NCBI RefSeq assembly: GCF_900142215.1
Contig: NZ_FRAC01000007.1
Coordinates: forward strand, 124,001 to 188,000
DNA: 64,000 nt
Direction of reading: 5' to 3'
DNA from: Anaerocolumna jejuensis DSM 15929
GTDB lineage: Bacteria; Bacillota; Clostridia; Lachnospirales; Lachnospiraceae
Within the stretch, counting starts at the first letter, position 1; the number at the start of each line of letters is the position of its first letter. Positions 35,735 through 44,329 of the stretch are shown here, in pieces. The notes below the pieces were generated by a model. The model was not told the DNA's origin, did no database searches, and saw nothing but the letters and a program-made list of their open reading frames with translations. The position numbers were made by a program, and so were the translations under genes.

Positions 35735-36913
35735 TTAGCTTAATGAAGCAACGGCAGCCTTTAACTGGTCTAATGCTTTTAACAGGGTCGCTTTCGGGCA
35801 GGCAACATTAAACCGCTGGAAGCCTTTTCCCTCAGGTCCGAACATAGTGCCTCCGTCCAGCCATAATCCGGCTTTTTCCGTGATAAAGTTCTCCAGTGCC
35901 TCTGTCTCCATCCCCAGGGCGTTAAAGTCGACCCAAAGAAGGTATGTGCCCTGGGTATCGACAACTTTTAATACGGGAATCTCGGCTTCAATAAATTGCT
36001 TTGCAGTTCTGATATTTTCATAAATGTAAGCTTCCAGTTCCTTTAGCCATTCATCACCATATTCATAGGCAGCCTGGCAGGCAATCAGCCCCATGGTATT
36101 TAGCTGGCTGTATCCGGATTTGGTTATTTCTTCTTTGAATTTCGTTTTCAAAGCGGGATTTGGTATCAGCACATTGGAGGCCTGCAGGCCGGCCAGATTA
36201 AAGGTCTTACTGGGTGCGGTGCAGGTTATGGTCCTTTTGGCATATTCTTCTTTAATAGAAGCAAAAACAAGGTGTGCGTGCCCGGGATGTATAAAGTCAG
36301 CATGGATTTCATCGGACACCACCAGTACATCATGCTTCACACAGATATCACCAAGGCGTGTAAGCTCCTCTCTCGTATAGACTCTGCCTACGGGATTGTG
36401 AGGGTTGCATAGAATAAAGAGCTTCACCTGATTATCAATAATCTTTTGCTCAAAATCTCCAAAATCAATGCGGTAAGAGCCATTTTCATAAATAAGCGGA
36501 TTATTGATAAGCTTTCGGTTATTGTTTAAAACTGCTTCCGAAAAAGGGTAGTATACCGGACGCTGTATCAGTATACTGTCCCCCTCTCTGGTAAAAGCAC
36601 GAACTGACATGGCTATTGCAAATACTACACCGGGAGTCTTTACAAGCCATTTTCTATCGATATTCCAGTGGTAGTGGGAAAGAAACCATTTATGCAGAAT
36701 TGTAAAATAGTTCTCTTTTACCTCCGAATAGCCAAAGACACCATGTTCTGCAGCCTTTACAAGGGCTTTCGTGACATCGGGGAGGGTAGCAAAATCCATA
36801 TCGGCAACCCACATGGGTATTAAAGTCTCTTTTTTGCCCCGTTCTGCGGCAAAATCATATTTCAGGGAATTTGTATTTTTTCTGTCAATTAGTTCATCAA
36901 AATTATAGGGCAT
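35735..36913 (-). CDS. PatB/MalY-type cystathionine beta-lyase
   Basis: 392 aa. A fold-type I PLP enzyme: PMWVADMDFATLPDV opening, YYPF and NPHNPVGRVYTREEL substrate/cofactor motifs, the VVSDEIHADF aspartate, and the PLP lysine in TAPSKTFNLAGLQ. The family cleaves cystathionine or cysteine C-S bonds. It is second on a minus-strand unit behind a cystathionine gamma-synthase and a T-box leader, so its likely role is cystathionine to homocysteine. An AAGGAG site precedes it. Confidence 0.9.
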   Translation of the reverse strand: MPYNFDELIDRKNTNSLKYDFAAERGKKETLIPMWVADMDFATLPDVTKALVKAAEHGVFGYSEVKENYFTILHKWFLSHYHWNIDRKWLVKTPGVVFAIAMSVRAFTREGDSILIQRPVYYPFSEAVLNNNRKLINNPLIYENGSYRIDFGDFEQKIIDNQVKLFILCNPHNPVGRVYTREELTRLGDICVKHDVLVVSDEIHADFIHPGHAHLVFASIKEEYAKRTITCTAPSKTFNLAGLQASNVLIPNPALKTKFKEEITKSGYSQLNTMGLIACQAAYEYGDEWLKELEAYIYENIRTAKQFIEAEIPVLKVVDTQGTYLLWVDFNALGMETEALENFITEKAGLWLDGGTMFGPEGKGFQRFNVACPKATLLKALDQLKAAVASLS

Positions 36914-37062
36914 CTGCAGTTTCTCCTTTTCTTTTGCTGGGTTTTATTATGCTGGGCGGTATTTAATGGTAGTAAGAAGGCAGGCTGTATCCTGCCGATT
37001 TTTACAAGTACTTAATATGATATCACAAGCTTGCTTACAACACTGTATAAGGAAAGAGTTTA

Positions 37063-37091
37063 GTGTGAAAATTAAAATACAATTTTCACAC
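37063..37091. other. perfect hairpin between the two transsulfuration genes
   Basis: GTGTGAAAATT (37063-37073) and AATTTTCACAC (37081-37091) form an 11-bp stem with a 7-nt loop. It has no T-run. It could tune expression of the second gene. Confidence 0.6.
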
Positions 37092-37198
37092 ACAAGATTG
37101 TGCCTGCGAAATCTCGGCCCAATCTTGCGGCGTGTTGGGAACTTACTGCCATCATTATAATACATCCATAACGAAAAAGTCTTGTTAAGTTTTAAAGT

Positions 37199-38332
37199 TT
37201 AGGAAAGTGCCTGCTTTAAGTCCTCAATTAAGTCATCAGCATCCTCAAGTCCTACGGACATACGCAGGAGGCGTTCATTAATACCTCTTTGGAGCCGCTC
37301 ATTTATGGGAACATCTGCATGAGTCTGTATCATGGGATAGGTAATTAAAGTCTCCGTTCCACCAAGGCTTTCTGCAAAAAGAATCAGGGAAACCCTTTCC
37401 AGGACCTGCTTTGCGGTATCTTCCGTATCCACCTCAAAGGATATCATGGAGCCAAAGCCCGTAGCCTGTTTTTTCGATATATCAATGCCCGGGTGGTCGG
37501 GTAAGCCGATAAAATATACCTTCCGGACCTTTTCCTGGGAGGAGAGAAAGGCAGCGATTTTCTTTGCATTCTCTTCCTGGCGTTCCATTCTGACCGCAAG
37601 GGTCTTAATACCCCGGATTAACAGCCAGCAGTCAAAGGGAGCAAGACAGGCTCCGGTAGTCTTGTAGATGAAACGAAGTTTTTCCGATAAATCAGCTTTG
37701 TTTGTCACTAAGAATCCGGCAAGGGTATCATTATGTCCGCTTAAATATTTGGTACCGCTGTGAATGACAATGTCGGCACCCAGGGTAAGGGGACGCTGAA
37801 AATATGGGGTAAGGAAGGTGTTATCCACTATGACCAACAGGTTGTGCTCCCTTGCAATGGCTGCCACTTCCCGAATGTCAGTGACCTGCATCATAGGATT
37901 GGTGGGAGTCTCTATATAAATTGCCTTTGTTTCCTTGCGGATTAAGGAGCGCAGCTTCGGTAAATCTGAGGTATCAAGGTAATCAAAGACAATGCCGTTC
38001 TTCTTATTGATGTTATCAAAGAGACGGACAGTACCACCGTAAAGGTCTTCCGAGGCAATAATATGGTCGCCGATAGAAAAGAGCTCCATCAGAGCAGTAA
38101 TGGCTGCCATTCCGGTGCTAAAAGCCAAGGCATCCACACCCTCCTCAAGATTAGCAATTACTTTTTCTAAGTGTTCTCTGGTTGGATTTTGTAAGCGGGA
38201 ATAATCATAGCCGGTACTTTGACCAATTCCGGGATGGGCGAAGGTAGCAGATTGGTAGATAGGAACGCTGACAGCTCCTGTGTTATGTGTGTTGTTAGCT
38301 GCTCCATGAATACATCGAGTCGTAAAATCCAT
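37199..38332 (-). CDS. metI: cystathionine gamma-synthase/O-acylhomoserine sulfhydrylase family enzyme
   Basis: 377 aa. Cys/Met-metabolism PLP family: ATFAHPG opening, TGYDYSRLQNPTREHLEK, AFSTGMAAI, the IVDNTFLTPYFQRPL aspartate, the PLP lysine in HSGTKYLSGH, and SLGGTETLITYP near the end. Together with the PatB-type lyase downstream it resembles the metI-metC pair of Bacillus, which converts cysteine sulfur to homocysteine. Symbol by analogy only; gamma-lyase activity (MccB) cannot be excluded. It is preceded by a T-box leader. Confidence 0.87.
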   Translation of the reverse strand: MDFTTRCIHGAANNTHNTGAVSVPIYQSATFAHPGIGQSTGYDYSRLQNPTREHLEKVIANLEEGVDALAFSTGMAAITALMELFSIGDHIIASEDLYGGTVRLFDNINKKNGIVFDYLDTSDLPKLRSLIRKETKAIYIETPTNPMMQVTDIREVAAIAREHNLLVIVDNTFLTPYFQRPLTLGADIVIHSGTKYLSGHNDTLAGFLVTNKADLSEKLRFIYKTTGACLAPFDCWLLIRGIKTLAVRMERQEENAKKIAAFLSSQEKVRKVYFIGLPDHPGIDISKKQATGFGSMISFEVDTEDTAKQVLERVSLILFAESLGGTETLITYPMIQTHADVPINERLQRGINERLLRMSVGLEDADDLIEDLKQALS

Positions 38333-38464
38333 ATGTTAACCTCATTTCTGCACTGCTGTAATGTTGTGTTTTGTGTCCGCAGTGCCGGACCATAATCTTC
38401 ATGAAAAAAGCTTCTTGTACTGTGTTTAATGGGAATAAGGTATACAGGAGACGGCAGGTAGATA

Positions 38465-38757
38465 AAATAAAAAACACCCGTCTTCTTATACAGAAGACGA
38501 GTGTTACCCGTGTTACCACTTCAATTTATCCCTACCTCACGGCAGAGGAACTTATTAAGTACGTTACCCTTTCAGATAGTTATACTTTCATGCTATAACA
38601 GGCAGACCTGTTGCGGCCTAAGCGTTCTTAACGGTTTGGCGCACCGCTCCTGAGCCATCTTCCGTAAATATTCTTTGCTTTTTTTCCACCAGCCAAAAGC
38701 TCTCTGTTAAAGTTTATTTACATACTCTCTCATTCCTAGCGTTTTACTATGAATTTT
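38465..38757 (-). promoter_or_regulatory. T-box riboswitch, probably methionine-specific
   Basis: Minus-strand features: a Stem I region with AGAGAG and GGCTGGTGGAAA (about 38675-38705), an AGTA/GGAA specifier-loop-like pairing between GTAAATA and TATTTAC stems, a T-box sequence AAGTGGTAACACGGG at about 38507-38522, and a terminator. The candidate specifier is ATG at 38658-38656, which would read tRNA-Met and suits the genes; a one-base register error would change it, so this is tentative. Confidence 0.85.
38469..38504 (-). terminator. T-box-controlled terminator
   Basis: Arms 38474-38486 and 38492-38504 pair with one mismatch; the minus strand continues into six Ts. The 5' part of the stem directly follows the T-box sequence that would form the antiterminator. 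Confidence 0.85.
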
Positions 38758-38762
38758 ATCTG

Positions 38763-38791
38763 AGTATAGCAGATAGAAAGGTATTTGTCAA
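38763..38791 (-). promoter_or_regulatory. promoter of the T-box transsulfuration unit
   Basis: Minus strand TTGACA (38791-38786), 17 nt, TATACT (38768-38763). Confidence 0.85.
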
Positions 38792-39021
38792 TGTGAAATC
38801 TCTTCCTCTTTTTCGGATACTATCTATTTGTTATCCTGTCTTCCTTGTATTGAAATTATACACATAATATGATAACATGAAAATAGAAATATGTGGAATT
38901 TCTAGGATTGTAGAGTAGTGGTGATGAGAATTATTAAATGGTATAGCTGTAAGAAGTGGAATTAAGAATGTTATCTAATCTTTGGTTTTAGTGCCTGAAA
39001 CTTACAAAATGGAGGATTACA

Positions 39022-39627
39022 ATGAAAAAAATTGCAGTAGTTTTCATAAATTTCCTGTTGTTCCTGTTTGTTTGGAGTGTAAATTACCGGGATATGGATT
39101 CTTTACCTTCGGATTCCGATAAAGTCTCCTTGAATCAACTGCCGGAGAATTACAGCCTTGAAGATGCAAAATCAGATAATTGCGTTGCTTTTGAGGATAG
39201 TGATATCACATATGGACAATCAGCGTGGAATACTTTCGTTTCCAAAGCAAAAAAAGGAAAGCCGGCTGCCGTTAGGTTAGGTTATTATTATACCCTGGGC
39301 GACCCTTCCCGCTACTCAAAGGAGTATTACGAGTCCATAAAGGATGATTACCCTATTTTGTATATCAGGGATTTAAAATATGATGGATATAAATATACGG
39401 TAGAAGACTTAGAGGATGGAAGTGTTCTTTCAAAAGATTATAAGTATATGATGAAATATGAAGGAAAGCCAAGAAGTGCCACTGCGTTGTTCTCCAAATA
39501 TAGCCGTTATGTATTGATCAATGATACCACTGTAAGCTGGGATGAGATTGAAAATAGCATGCTCAGTTCACAGTCGGGCGCTTATATAGACCATACCGAG
39601 GTGTATACGGATTTGGAATGGAAGTAA
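39022..39627 (+). CDS. exported protein, DUF4362-like
   Basis: 201 aa. N-terminal hydrophobic segment (residues 4-20) for export or anchoring. The body YSLEDAKSDNCVAFE, SAWNTFVSKAKKGKPAAVRLGYYYTLGDP and ILYIRDLKYDGYKYTVE resembles the DUF4362 layout of clostridial and Bacillus hypothetical proteins; this match is from memory and moderate. A GGAGG site lies before the ATG. Role unknown. Confidence 0.7.
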   Translation: MKKIAVVFINFLLFLFVWSVNYRDMDSLPSDSDKVSLNQLPENYSLEDAKSDNCVAFEDSDITYGQSAWNTFVSKAKKGKPAAVRLGYYYTLGDPSRYSKEYYESIKDDYPILYIRDLKYDGYKYTVEDLEDGSVLSKDYKYMMKYEGKPRSATALFSKYSRYVLINDTTVSWDEIENSMLSSQSGAYIDHTEVYTDLEWK

Positions 39628-39661
39628 TACATGAGTTGCTGACAGCAAAGGAAGTGTGAAC

Positions 39662-40450
39662 ATGTTGGAAAAGATACCTGCAATCTGCGTAAAAATATCG
39701 GACTTAGCCTTTAATATCGATTATATAGCGGGAAGTCTCAATCAGGGGTTCTTGGAAGAAAATAAAAGTCTGCCCTTTCAGGAAAGAATATTTCGGGCAT
39801 TTCCCGAATTGGCGGACAGAATTCATCCTGGGATGGGAGTCTATGATATACATTATGCCGTGAAAGGGTTATTCGAAACTAAGTACAGGATTGAATATCC
39901 GCTTATGTCTGAAAAGGTAAAGGAAGTTCAGGATAAGTTGAATAAGGTGATCGTTCCGGCTTTACTGGTGCTGTTCCGTGAATTTGATTTATCCTATGGG
40001 AAAGATTTCGGTGACATAACCTGTTACCTTGGTCTTTATAGCGTCTTTCCAAGGAAGGTCCTAAACAAAGAGTTCTGGTTACATTATCTTACGAGAGATG
40101 AAAATATTTTTAAAGCAGCCATGCATGAAATCAATCACTTCGTATTATTTGAGAAGTGGAAATCAATGCATGGTTGCAAAGAACAAAGGGAGCCAGAGCA
40201 CCCGGAACCCTTATGGTTCCTGGAGGAACTGATTGTTGATCCAACGCTAAATACGAAGGAACTTCAGGCATTTGTGCCATATCCCCAAAGGGCATATGAG
40301 CAGTTTTATACTGCCGTGGTAAATGGCAGAACACCGCAGGAATTTGTGCAAAGCTGTTATAGGAATAGTAATACAATAGAAGAATTTCTGGAGAAAACTT
40401 ACCGCTATATAGAGGATAACCTGCAGGAATTGATTGAAAAATGTGGATAG
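39662..40450 (+). CDS. protein with HExxH zinc-peptidase-like motif
   Basis: 262 aa from the ATG at 39662, with AAAGGAAG at 39647-39654; an overlapping GTG at 39656 is too close to that site. HEINH lies at residues 155-159, and WFLEELIVDP at about 185-194 offers a third glutamate ligand, the order of gluzincin peptidases. The rest has no family I can name. No signal peptide, so it would act inside the cell. Peptidase activity is inferred from the motif only. Confidence 0.7.
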   Translation: MLEKIPAICVKISDLAFNIDYIAGSLNQGFLEENKSLPFQERIFRAFPELADRIHPGMGVYDIHYAVKGLFETKYRIEYPLMSEKVKEVQDKLNKVIVPALLVLFREFDLSYGKDFGDITCYLGLYSVFPRKVLNKEFWLHYLTRDENIFKAAMHEINHFVLFEKWKSMHGCKEQREPEHPEPLWFLEELIVDPTLNTKELQAFVPYPQRAYEQFYTAVVNGRTPQEFVQSCYRNSNTIEEFLEKTYRYIEDNLQELIEKCG

Positions 40451-40488
40451 ATATCCTACCGGCTAAAATATGGGTGCTTTGTTGTATT

Positions 40489-41244
40489 TTACAGCCACTT
40501 GCTGATTTCCCTGCTGCAAGCCTTGAGCTTATCGGCATATAGTTCAACAATGTCATTGGTAATACGGGGAGAAGGACCGGAAATACTAACAGCACCTATC
40601 AGGCTTCCATCACGCTTGTATACGGGAACACCAATGCAGCGGATACCGATTTCATGCTCCATATTATCCAGACTATATCCCCGTTCTTTTACAGAAATCA
40701 GTTCCTCCGTCAATTGCTGTCGTGTTTGAATGGTGCTGGAAGTGTAAGAGGTCATACTTTGTGCGGTAATTGCTTCCTCCTGCTGTTTGGGAGGAAGAAA
40801 AGCCAGAATGGCTTTTCCAAGAGAAGTGCAGTACATTTCTGCTGTTTCACCTACCATAGAGCGTGCACTGTAGGAGGAGGTCGGATAGGTTCCCTCAAGA
40901 TACAATATCCTGCCTTCTTTCGGAATAGCAAAGTAGACTATTTCATTAATTTCATTGGAAAGGGCGCTCATAAAAGGATGAATGATCTTATGAATGCCCA
41001 TGCTTGTATTAATTACATAGGAAAGTTCTAAAATCTTCATGCCCAGATGATATTTATTATTGTCAGGGTTTTTTTCAATATATCCGCATTGCTCAAAGGT
41101 TTGGATGATATTATGGACATTGCTCTTATATAGGTCCAATTGGGTACTGATTTCGGTTACACCCAATTCTGGTGTTTTTGCAGTAAAACAATCTAAAATG
41201 TCCAGTGCTTTTTTTAATGATTTTACTTTAATTTCTTCGTTCAT
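40489..41244 (-). CDS. IclR-family transcriptional regulator
   Basis: 251 aa. N-terminal winged helix (ALDILDCFTAKTPELGVTEISTQLDLYKSNVHNIIQTFEQCGYI) and C-terminal effector domain with GKAILAFLPP, RGYSLDNMEHEIGIRCIGVPVY and GAVSISGPSPRI, all family hallmarks. It is divergent from the aldolase/transport locus. Repeated AGAAC-N3-GTTCT sites lie in the shared gap and are its likely operators. Confidence 0.95.
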   Translation of the reverse strand: MNEEIKVKSLKKALDILDCFTAKTPELGVTEISTQLDLYKSNVHNIIQTFEQCGYIEKNPDNNKYHLGMKILELSYVINTSMGIHKIIHPFMSALSNEINEIVYFAIPKEGRILYLEGTYPTSSYSARSMVGETAEMYCTSLGKAILAFLPPKQQEEAITAQSMTSYTSSTIQTRQQLTEELISVKERGYSLDNMEHEIGIRCIGVPVYKRDGSLIGAVSISGPSPRITNDIVELYADKLKACSREISKWL

Positions 41245-41445
41245 TGAAACCCCTCTCTTGATTGTTTCTTTGATAGTAAAAATGTTGCAGATATTGGGTC
41301 ATTATCTATAGGTTTCCACAATACAGAACATAGTTTTATTATAGTAAACATTTAGATTGTTGTAAAGTGTAAATTTGCACTAGGTTATTAGGCTATAAAA
41401 CTATACAAAATGCATGAAAAAGAATTATTATTAATTAATATATTG

Positions 41446-41474
41446 TTGACAATGATAATATACGATGGTAATAT
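41446..41474 (+). promoter_or_regulatory. promoter of the aldolase/transport locus
   Basis: TTGACA at 41446-41451, 17 nt, TAATAT at 41469-41474. Confidence 0.75.
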
Positions 41475-41494
41475 GATTCATATAACCGTATATT

Positions 41495-41507
41495 AGAACG
41501 ATGTTCT
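41495..41507. promoter_or_regulatory. operator 1, perfect dyad AGAAC-N3-GTTCT
   Basis: Just downstream of the predicted transcription start, where binding would block elongation or open-complex escape. Assigned to the IclR product by position. Confidence 0.7.
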
Positions 41508-41536
41508 TTTATACGGAACATATTTGGATTAAATAA

Positions 41537-41549
41537 AGAACTATGTTCT
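41537..41549. promoter_or_regulatory. operator 2, perfect dyad AGAAC-N3-GTTCT
   Basis: Centre lies 42 bp from that of operator 1, four helical turns, so two regulator oligomers could bind the same face. Confidence 0.7.
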
Positions 41550-41573
41550 ATAATTTAGAACGAAGGAGGAATC

Positions 41574-42491
41574 ATGGAAAGTATAAAAAGCGGTGTCTGG
41601 CCAACTATGGTTACACCGTATACCAATTGTAATGAAATTGACTACAGCGGGATGGAAAAGCTGCTGCAATTTTATCACCAAAAAGGAGTAAACGGGGTAT
41701 TTGCAATATGCCAGTCAAGTGAGATGTTTTTCTTAACCAGGGAAGAAAAAAGAAGATTAATCCGGTTTATTGTCGGGAACATTCCGGAGAATATGCAGGT
41801 TGTAGTATCCGGTCATACTGGTGAAACTTTGGAAGAACAGTTAAGAGATGCCTATGAAATTATGTGCGATGGAGTTGAGGCCTATGTGATACTTCCCAAT
41901 CGTTTTGCAGAGGAGGAAGAAGATGATGACATTCTGATAGAAAGAATGGAGCGTTTTTTGGATGCTTTTCCGGAAATTCCCTTAGGAATATATGAATGTC
42001 CATATCCTTATAAAAGAATTTTAACGCCTAAAGTGCTTACCTGGTGTATTGGTACCGGAAGGTTTCGCTTTATTAAGGATACCTGCTGTAATTTGGTGCA
42101 GATACAGGAAAAGCTTAATCTGATTAAAGATACCGGCATTAAGTTATTCAATGCTAACAGTGCTACCTTGCTGGAAAGCCTTAGAATGGGAGCTGACGGC
42201 TATAGCGGGGTTATGGCTAATTTCCAGCCGGAATTTTATGTATGGCTTTACAGAAACTTCTTGAAATTCCCGGAGAAGGCGGAATTAGTACAACAGTTTA
42301 TCGGTATCTGCTCCATGGCCGAATACCAGTACTATCCTGTTAACGGTAAGTATAGCCTGTCCCTTCAGGGAGTTCCCATTGATATTAGAAGCAGGGTTTT
42401 GGATAAAGGGGGATTTACCAGACGCTACCAAATGGAGATCGAGCAAATGAATCAATTGTCCTTATGGGCCGGAAAGAAATTTTCCATTTAA
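41574..42491 (+). CDS. DapA/NanA-family aldolase or dehydratase
   Basis: 305 aa. The class I aldolase family: PTMVTPY opening, the tyrosine in GIYECPYPYKR, the Schiff-base lysine in RFIKDTCCN, and GADGYSGVMANF. The usual GTTGE motif is replaced by ICQSSEMFFL, so the substrate differs from dihydrodipicolinate synthase. Lying first in an importer/sialidase-like locus under IclR control, it probably cleaves a 2-keto-3-deoxy sugar acid, with N-acetylneuraminate as one option. AAGGAGG lies before the ATG. Confidence 0.88.
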   Translation: MESIKSGVWPTMVTPYTNCNEIDYSGMEKLLQFYHQKGVNGVFAICQSSEMFFLTREEKRRLIRFIVGNIPENMQVVVSGHTGETLEEQLRDAYEIMCDGVEAYVILPNRFAEEEEDDDILIERMERFLDAFPEIPLGIYECPYPYKRILTPKVLTWCIGTGRFRFIKDTCCNLVQIQEKLNLIKDTGIKLFNANSATLLESLRMGADGYSGVMANFQPEFYVWLYRNFLKFPEKAELVQQFIGICSMAEYQYYPVNGKYSLSLQGVPIDIRSRVLDKGGFTRRYQMEIEQMNQLSLWAGKKFSI

Positions 42492-42526
42492 GGCCTTTAA
42501 GAAATATAATGTATGGAGGTTAATTT

Positions 42527-44176
42527 ATGAAAAGAAACAGTAGTGTAATTCTTGCAGTAATTATGGCAGTTACCCTTGCTTTTTCAGGTTGTGGGAAAAA
42601 TTCTGCTGACAAAGCTGCAAACACAGGAGCAGAAAACCCAGGTACGGAACAGAGCAGCTCTTCCGGCTTGGATGAGGGAGGGGTGACAAACAAAGAAGGT
42701 TATCCCATTACCTCGGAGCCGGTTACTATTAAGGCAGCTGTGTCATACAATTCCATACGTCCCGATATGGGGGACTCTAATATATGGAAGTATGTTGCGG
42801 ACAAGACAAACATTAACTTTGAAATTGAGACAATTAAGGATTCTGACAAGGTGGATTTGATGTTTGCCAGTGATGACTTACCGGATTTACTTATGGGAGT
42901 AAATATTACGGCAAATCAGATGACAGGTGCGGCTGAAGGCGGCAGCTTTGTAGAGATGGAACCCCTTCTAAAGGATTATGCACCTACCTGGTATAAATTT
43001 ATGCAGGATAACAGACTGGTGTATAATGCCTCTCTTGCTACGGACGGAAAGTTATATGGTCTGCCATATATTGATTTTTCACCTTTTGACAGAAATCTGC
43101 GTGACCAATGGATTATCATGAAAAATTGGCTGGATGAACTCAATCTGTCAGTTCCAAAAACTACGAAAGAATTTGAAAATGTATTGCAGGCTATTAAGGA
43201 CAATGCCGGGAAAGGTTCTATTCCTCAGGATGTGATACCTTACTATTTCTTATTCGACAGCTATGTCGGAGGACAGTTTGATATTTATGGAAGCTATGGT
43301 GTATATGTTACCTCGGATGATTATGTATATGTAGACAAGGGTGTGGTAAAGGACCAGTCCACTAATCCGGCCATTAAGGAACCGTTGAAATTTCTGAAAG
43401 AACTCTATTCCAAAGGACTTATTCCACCGGAAGTATTTACTGATGACTGGAATACATATGTATCAAAAATAAGCTCTAATCCGGCAATTGTAGGCTCCTA
43501 TACCTCCTATGCTAACAGGCAGATGGACCAGGCAGCTCCCATGGGACCTTTAGATACTGAAAATGGAAGTACGCCGTTAATGCGAAGCCAGGCATTTACA
43601 CCGGGGCCTGCAAATGTGGCCATAATTACGAAAAATAATAAGTATCCCGCCGCCACTGCAAGATTCCTTGAGGCACTTGCCTCCGATACAGAGATGATGC
43701 TGACGGTGAGCAGGGGAACAAAAGGAATTGTATGGGATAATGACAGTGATGGAAAAGCTTATCCAATCTTCTGGGAGGAGGCACCGGATAAGATGCAGGA
43801 GAACTCCAAGGACTTAGGAATGAATAACTCCTTTGCGGCCTTAAAGGATAGCAATTTCTATGACAAGGTATGGAAGGAGACAAGCTATGATCAGTTGAAT
43901 TCCAGGGCCTGGGCTTATGAAAATGTTTATAAGAATTCTGTAATGCCCAATGATATGGTATATGTGTCAGGAACACTTGGGACAGACGATACCAATGCAT
44001 TGAATATCTATAAAACGGATTTGGCCAATTACCGTAAATCAATGTTTGCTGATTTTATAACCGGTAAAAGAGATATTGATAAAGAATGGGATAGTTATGT
44101 AAAAGAAATGAACAAATTGGGGCTGGAAGAGTTTATTAAACTGAAGCAGAAAGGCTATGACTTAATGGTGAAGTAA
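42527..44176 (+). CDS. sugar ABC transporter substrate-binding lipoprotein
   Basis: 549 aa. Lipoprotein signal peptide with lipobox LAFSGC at residues 17-22, a Ser/Glu/Asn-rich linker to about residue 60, then a large type 1 binding fold (VTIKAAVSYNSIRPDM, DLPDLLMG, DRNLRDQWIIMKNWLDELNL). The size fits the LipO/YtcQ group that serves oligosaccharide importers with LplB/YtcP permeases, which follow here. A hairpin after the gene separates its expression from the permeases. Confidence 0.92.
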   Translation: MKRNSSVILAVIMAVTLAFSGCGKNSADKAANTGAENPGTEQSSSSGLDEGGVTNKEGYPITSEPVTIKAAVSYNSIRPDMGDSNIWKYVADKTNINFEIETIKDSDKVDLMFASDDLPDLLMGVNITANQMTGAAEGGSFVEMEPLLKDYAPTWYKFMQDNRLVYNASLATDGKLYGLPYIDFSPFDRNLRDQWIIMKNWLDELNLSVPKTTKEFENVLQAIKDNAGKGSIPQDVIPYYFLFDSYVGGQFDIYGSYGVYVTSDDYVYVDKGVVKDQSTNPAIKEPLKFLKELYSKGLIPPEVFTDDWNTYVSKISSNPAIVGSYTSYANRQMDQAAPMGPLDTENGSTPLMRSQAFTPGPANVAIITKNNKYPAATARFLEALASDTEMMLTVSRGTKGIVWDNDSDGKAYPIFWEEAPDKMQENSKDLGMNNSFAALKDSNFYDKVWKETSYDQLNSRAWAYENVYKNSVMPNDMVYVSGTLGTDDTNALNIYKTDLANYRKSMFADFITGKRDIDKEWDSYVKEMNKLGLEEFIKLKQKGYDLMVK

Positions 44177-44206
44177 AAAGTCATAGAGAAAGTACTGTAT
44201 GAACAA

Positions 44207-44245
44207 GAGAGTGCCTCAAAAAATCAGGAACTTTGAGACACTCTC
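44207..44245 (+). terminator. intercistronic hairpin after the binding-protein gene
   Basis: Arms 44207-44220 and 44232-44245 pair at 13 of 14 positions with an 11-nt loop and no T-run. Such hairpins commonly stabilise the binding-protein message and lower readthrough into permease genes. Confidence 0.7.
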
Positions 44246-44329
44246 ATTGGTTATGGTTACAGTATAATAATCCGGCATTGAGCGGCCTAATGGCCACATG
44301 TTCGCTAGCGTGAAAGGAATGTAGGTTAA

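Larger units (their letters stand above)
38333..39021. other. 689-bp divergent intergenic region
   Basis: Mostly the T-box leader and its promoter on the minus strand (38465-38791); the rest leads to the exported-protein gene at 39022. Confidence 0.7.
41245..41573. other. 329-bp divergent regulatory region
   Basis: Contains the aldolase promoter (41446-41474), two perfect AGAAC-N3-GTTCT dyads, and a degenerate one (AGAACATAGTTTT, 41324-41336) near the regulator gene. Confidence 0.75.

Noticed and set aside
38371..38598. A 75-codon plus-strand frame
   Set aside because: It is the reverse complement of the T-box terminator and antiterminator.
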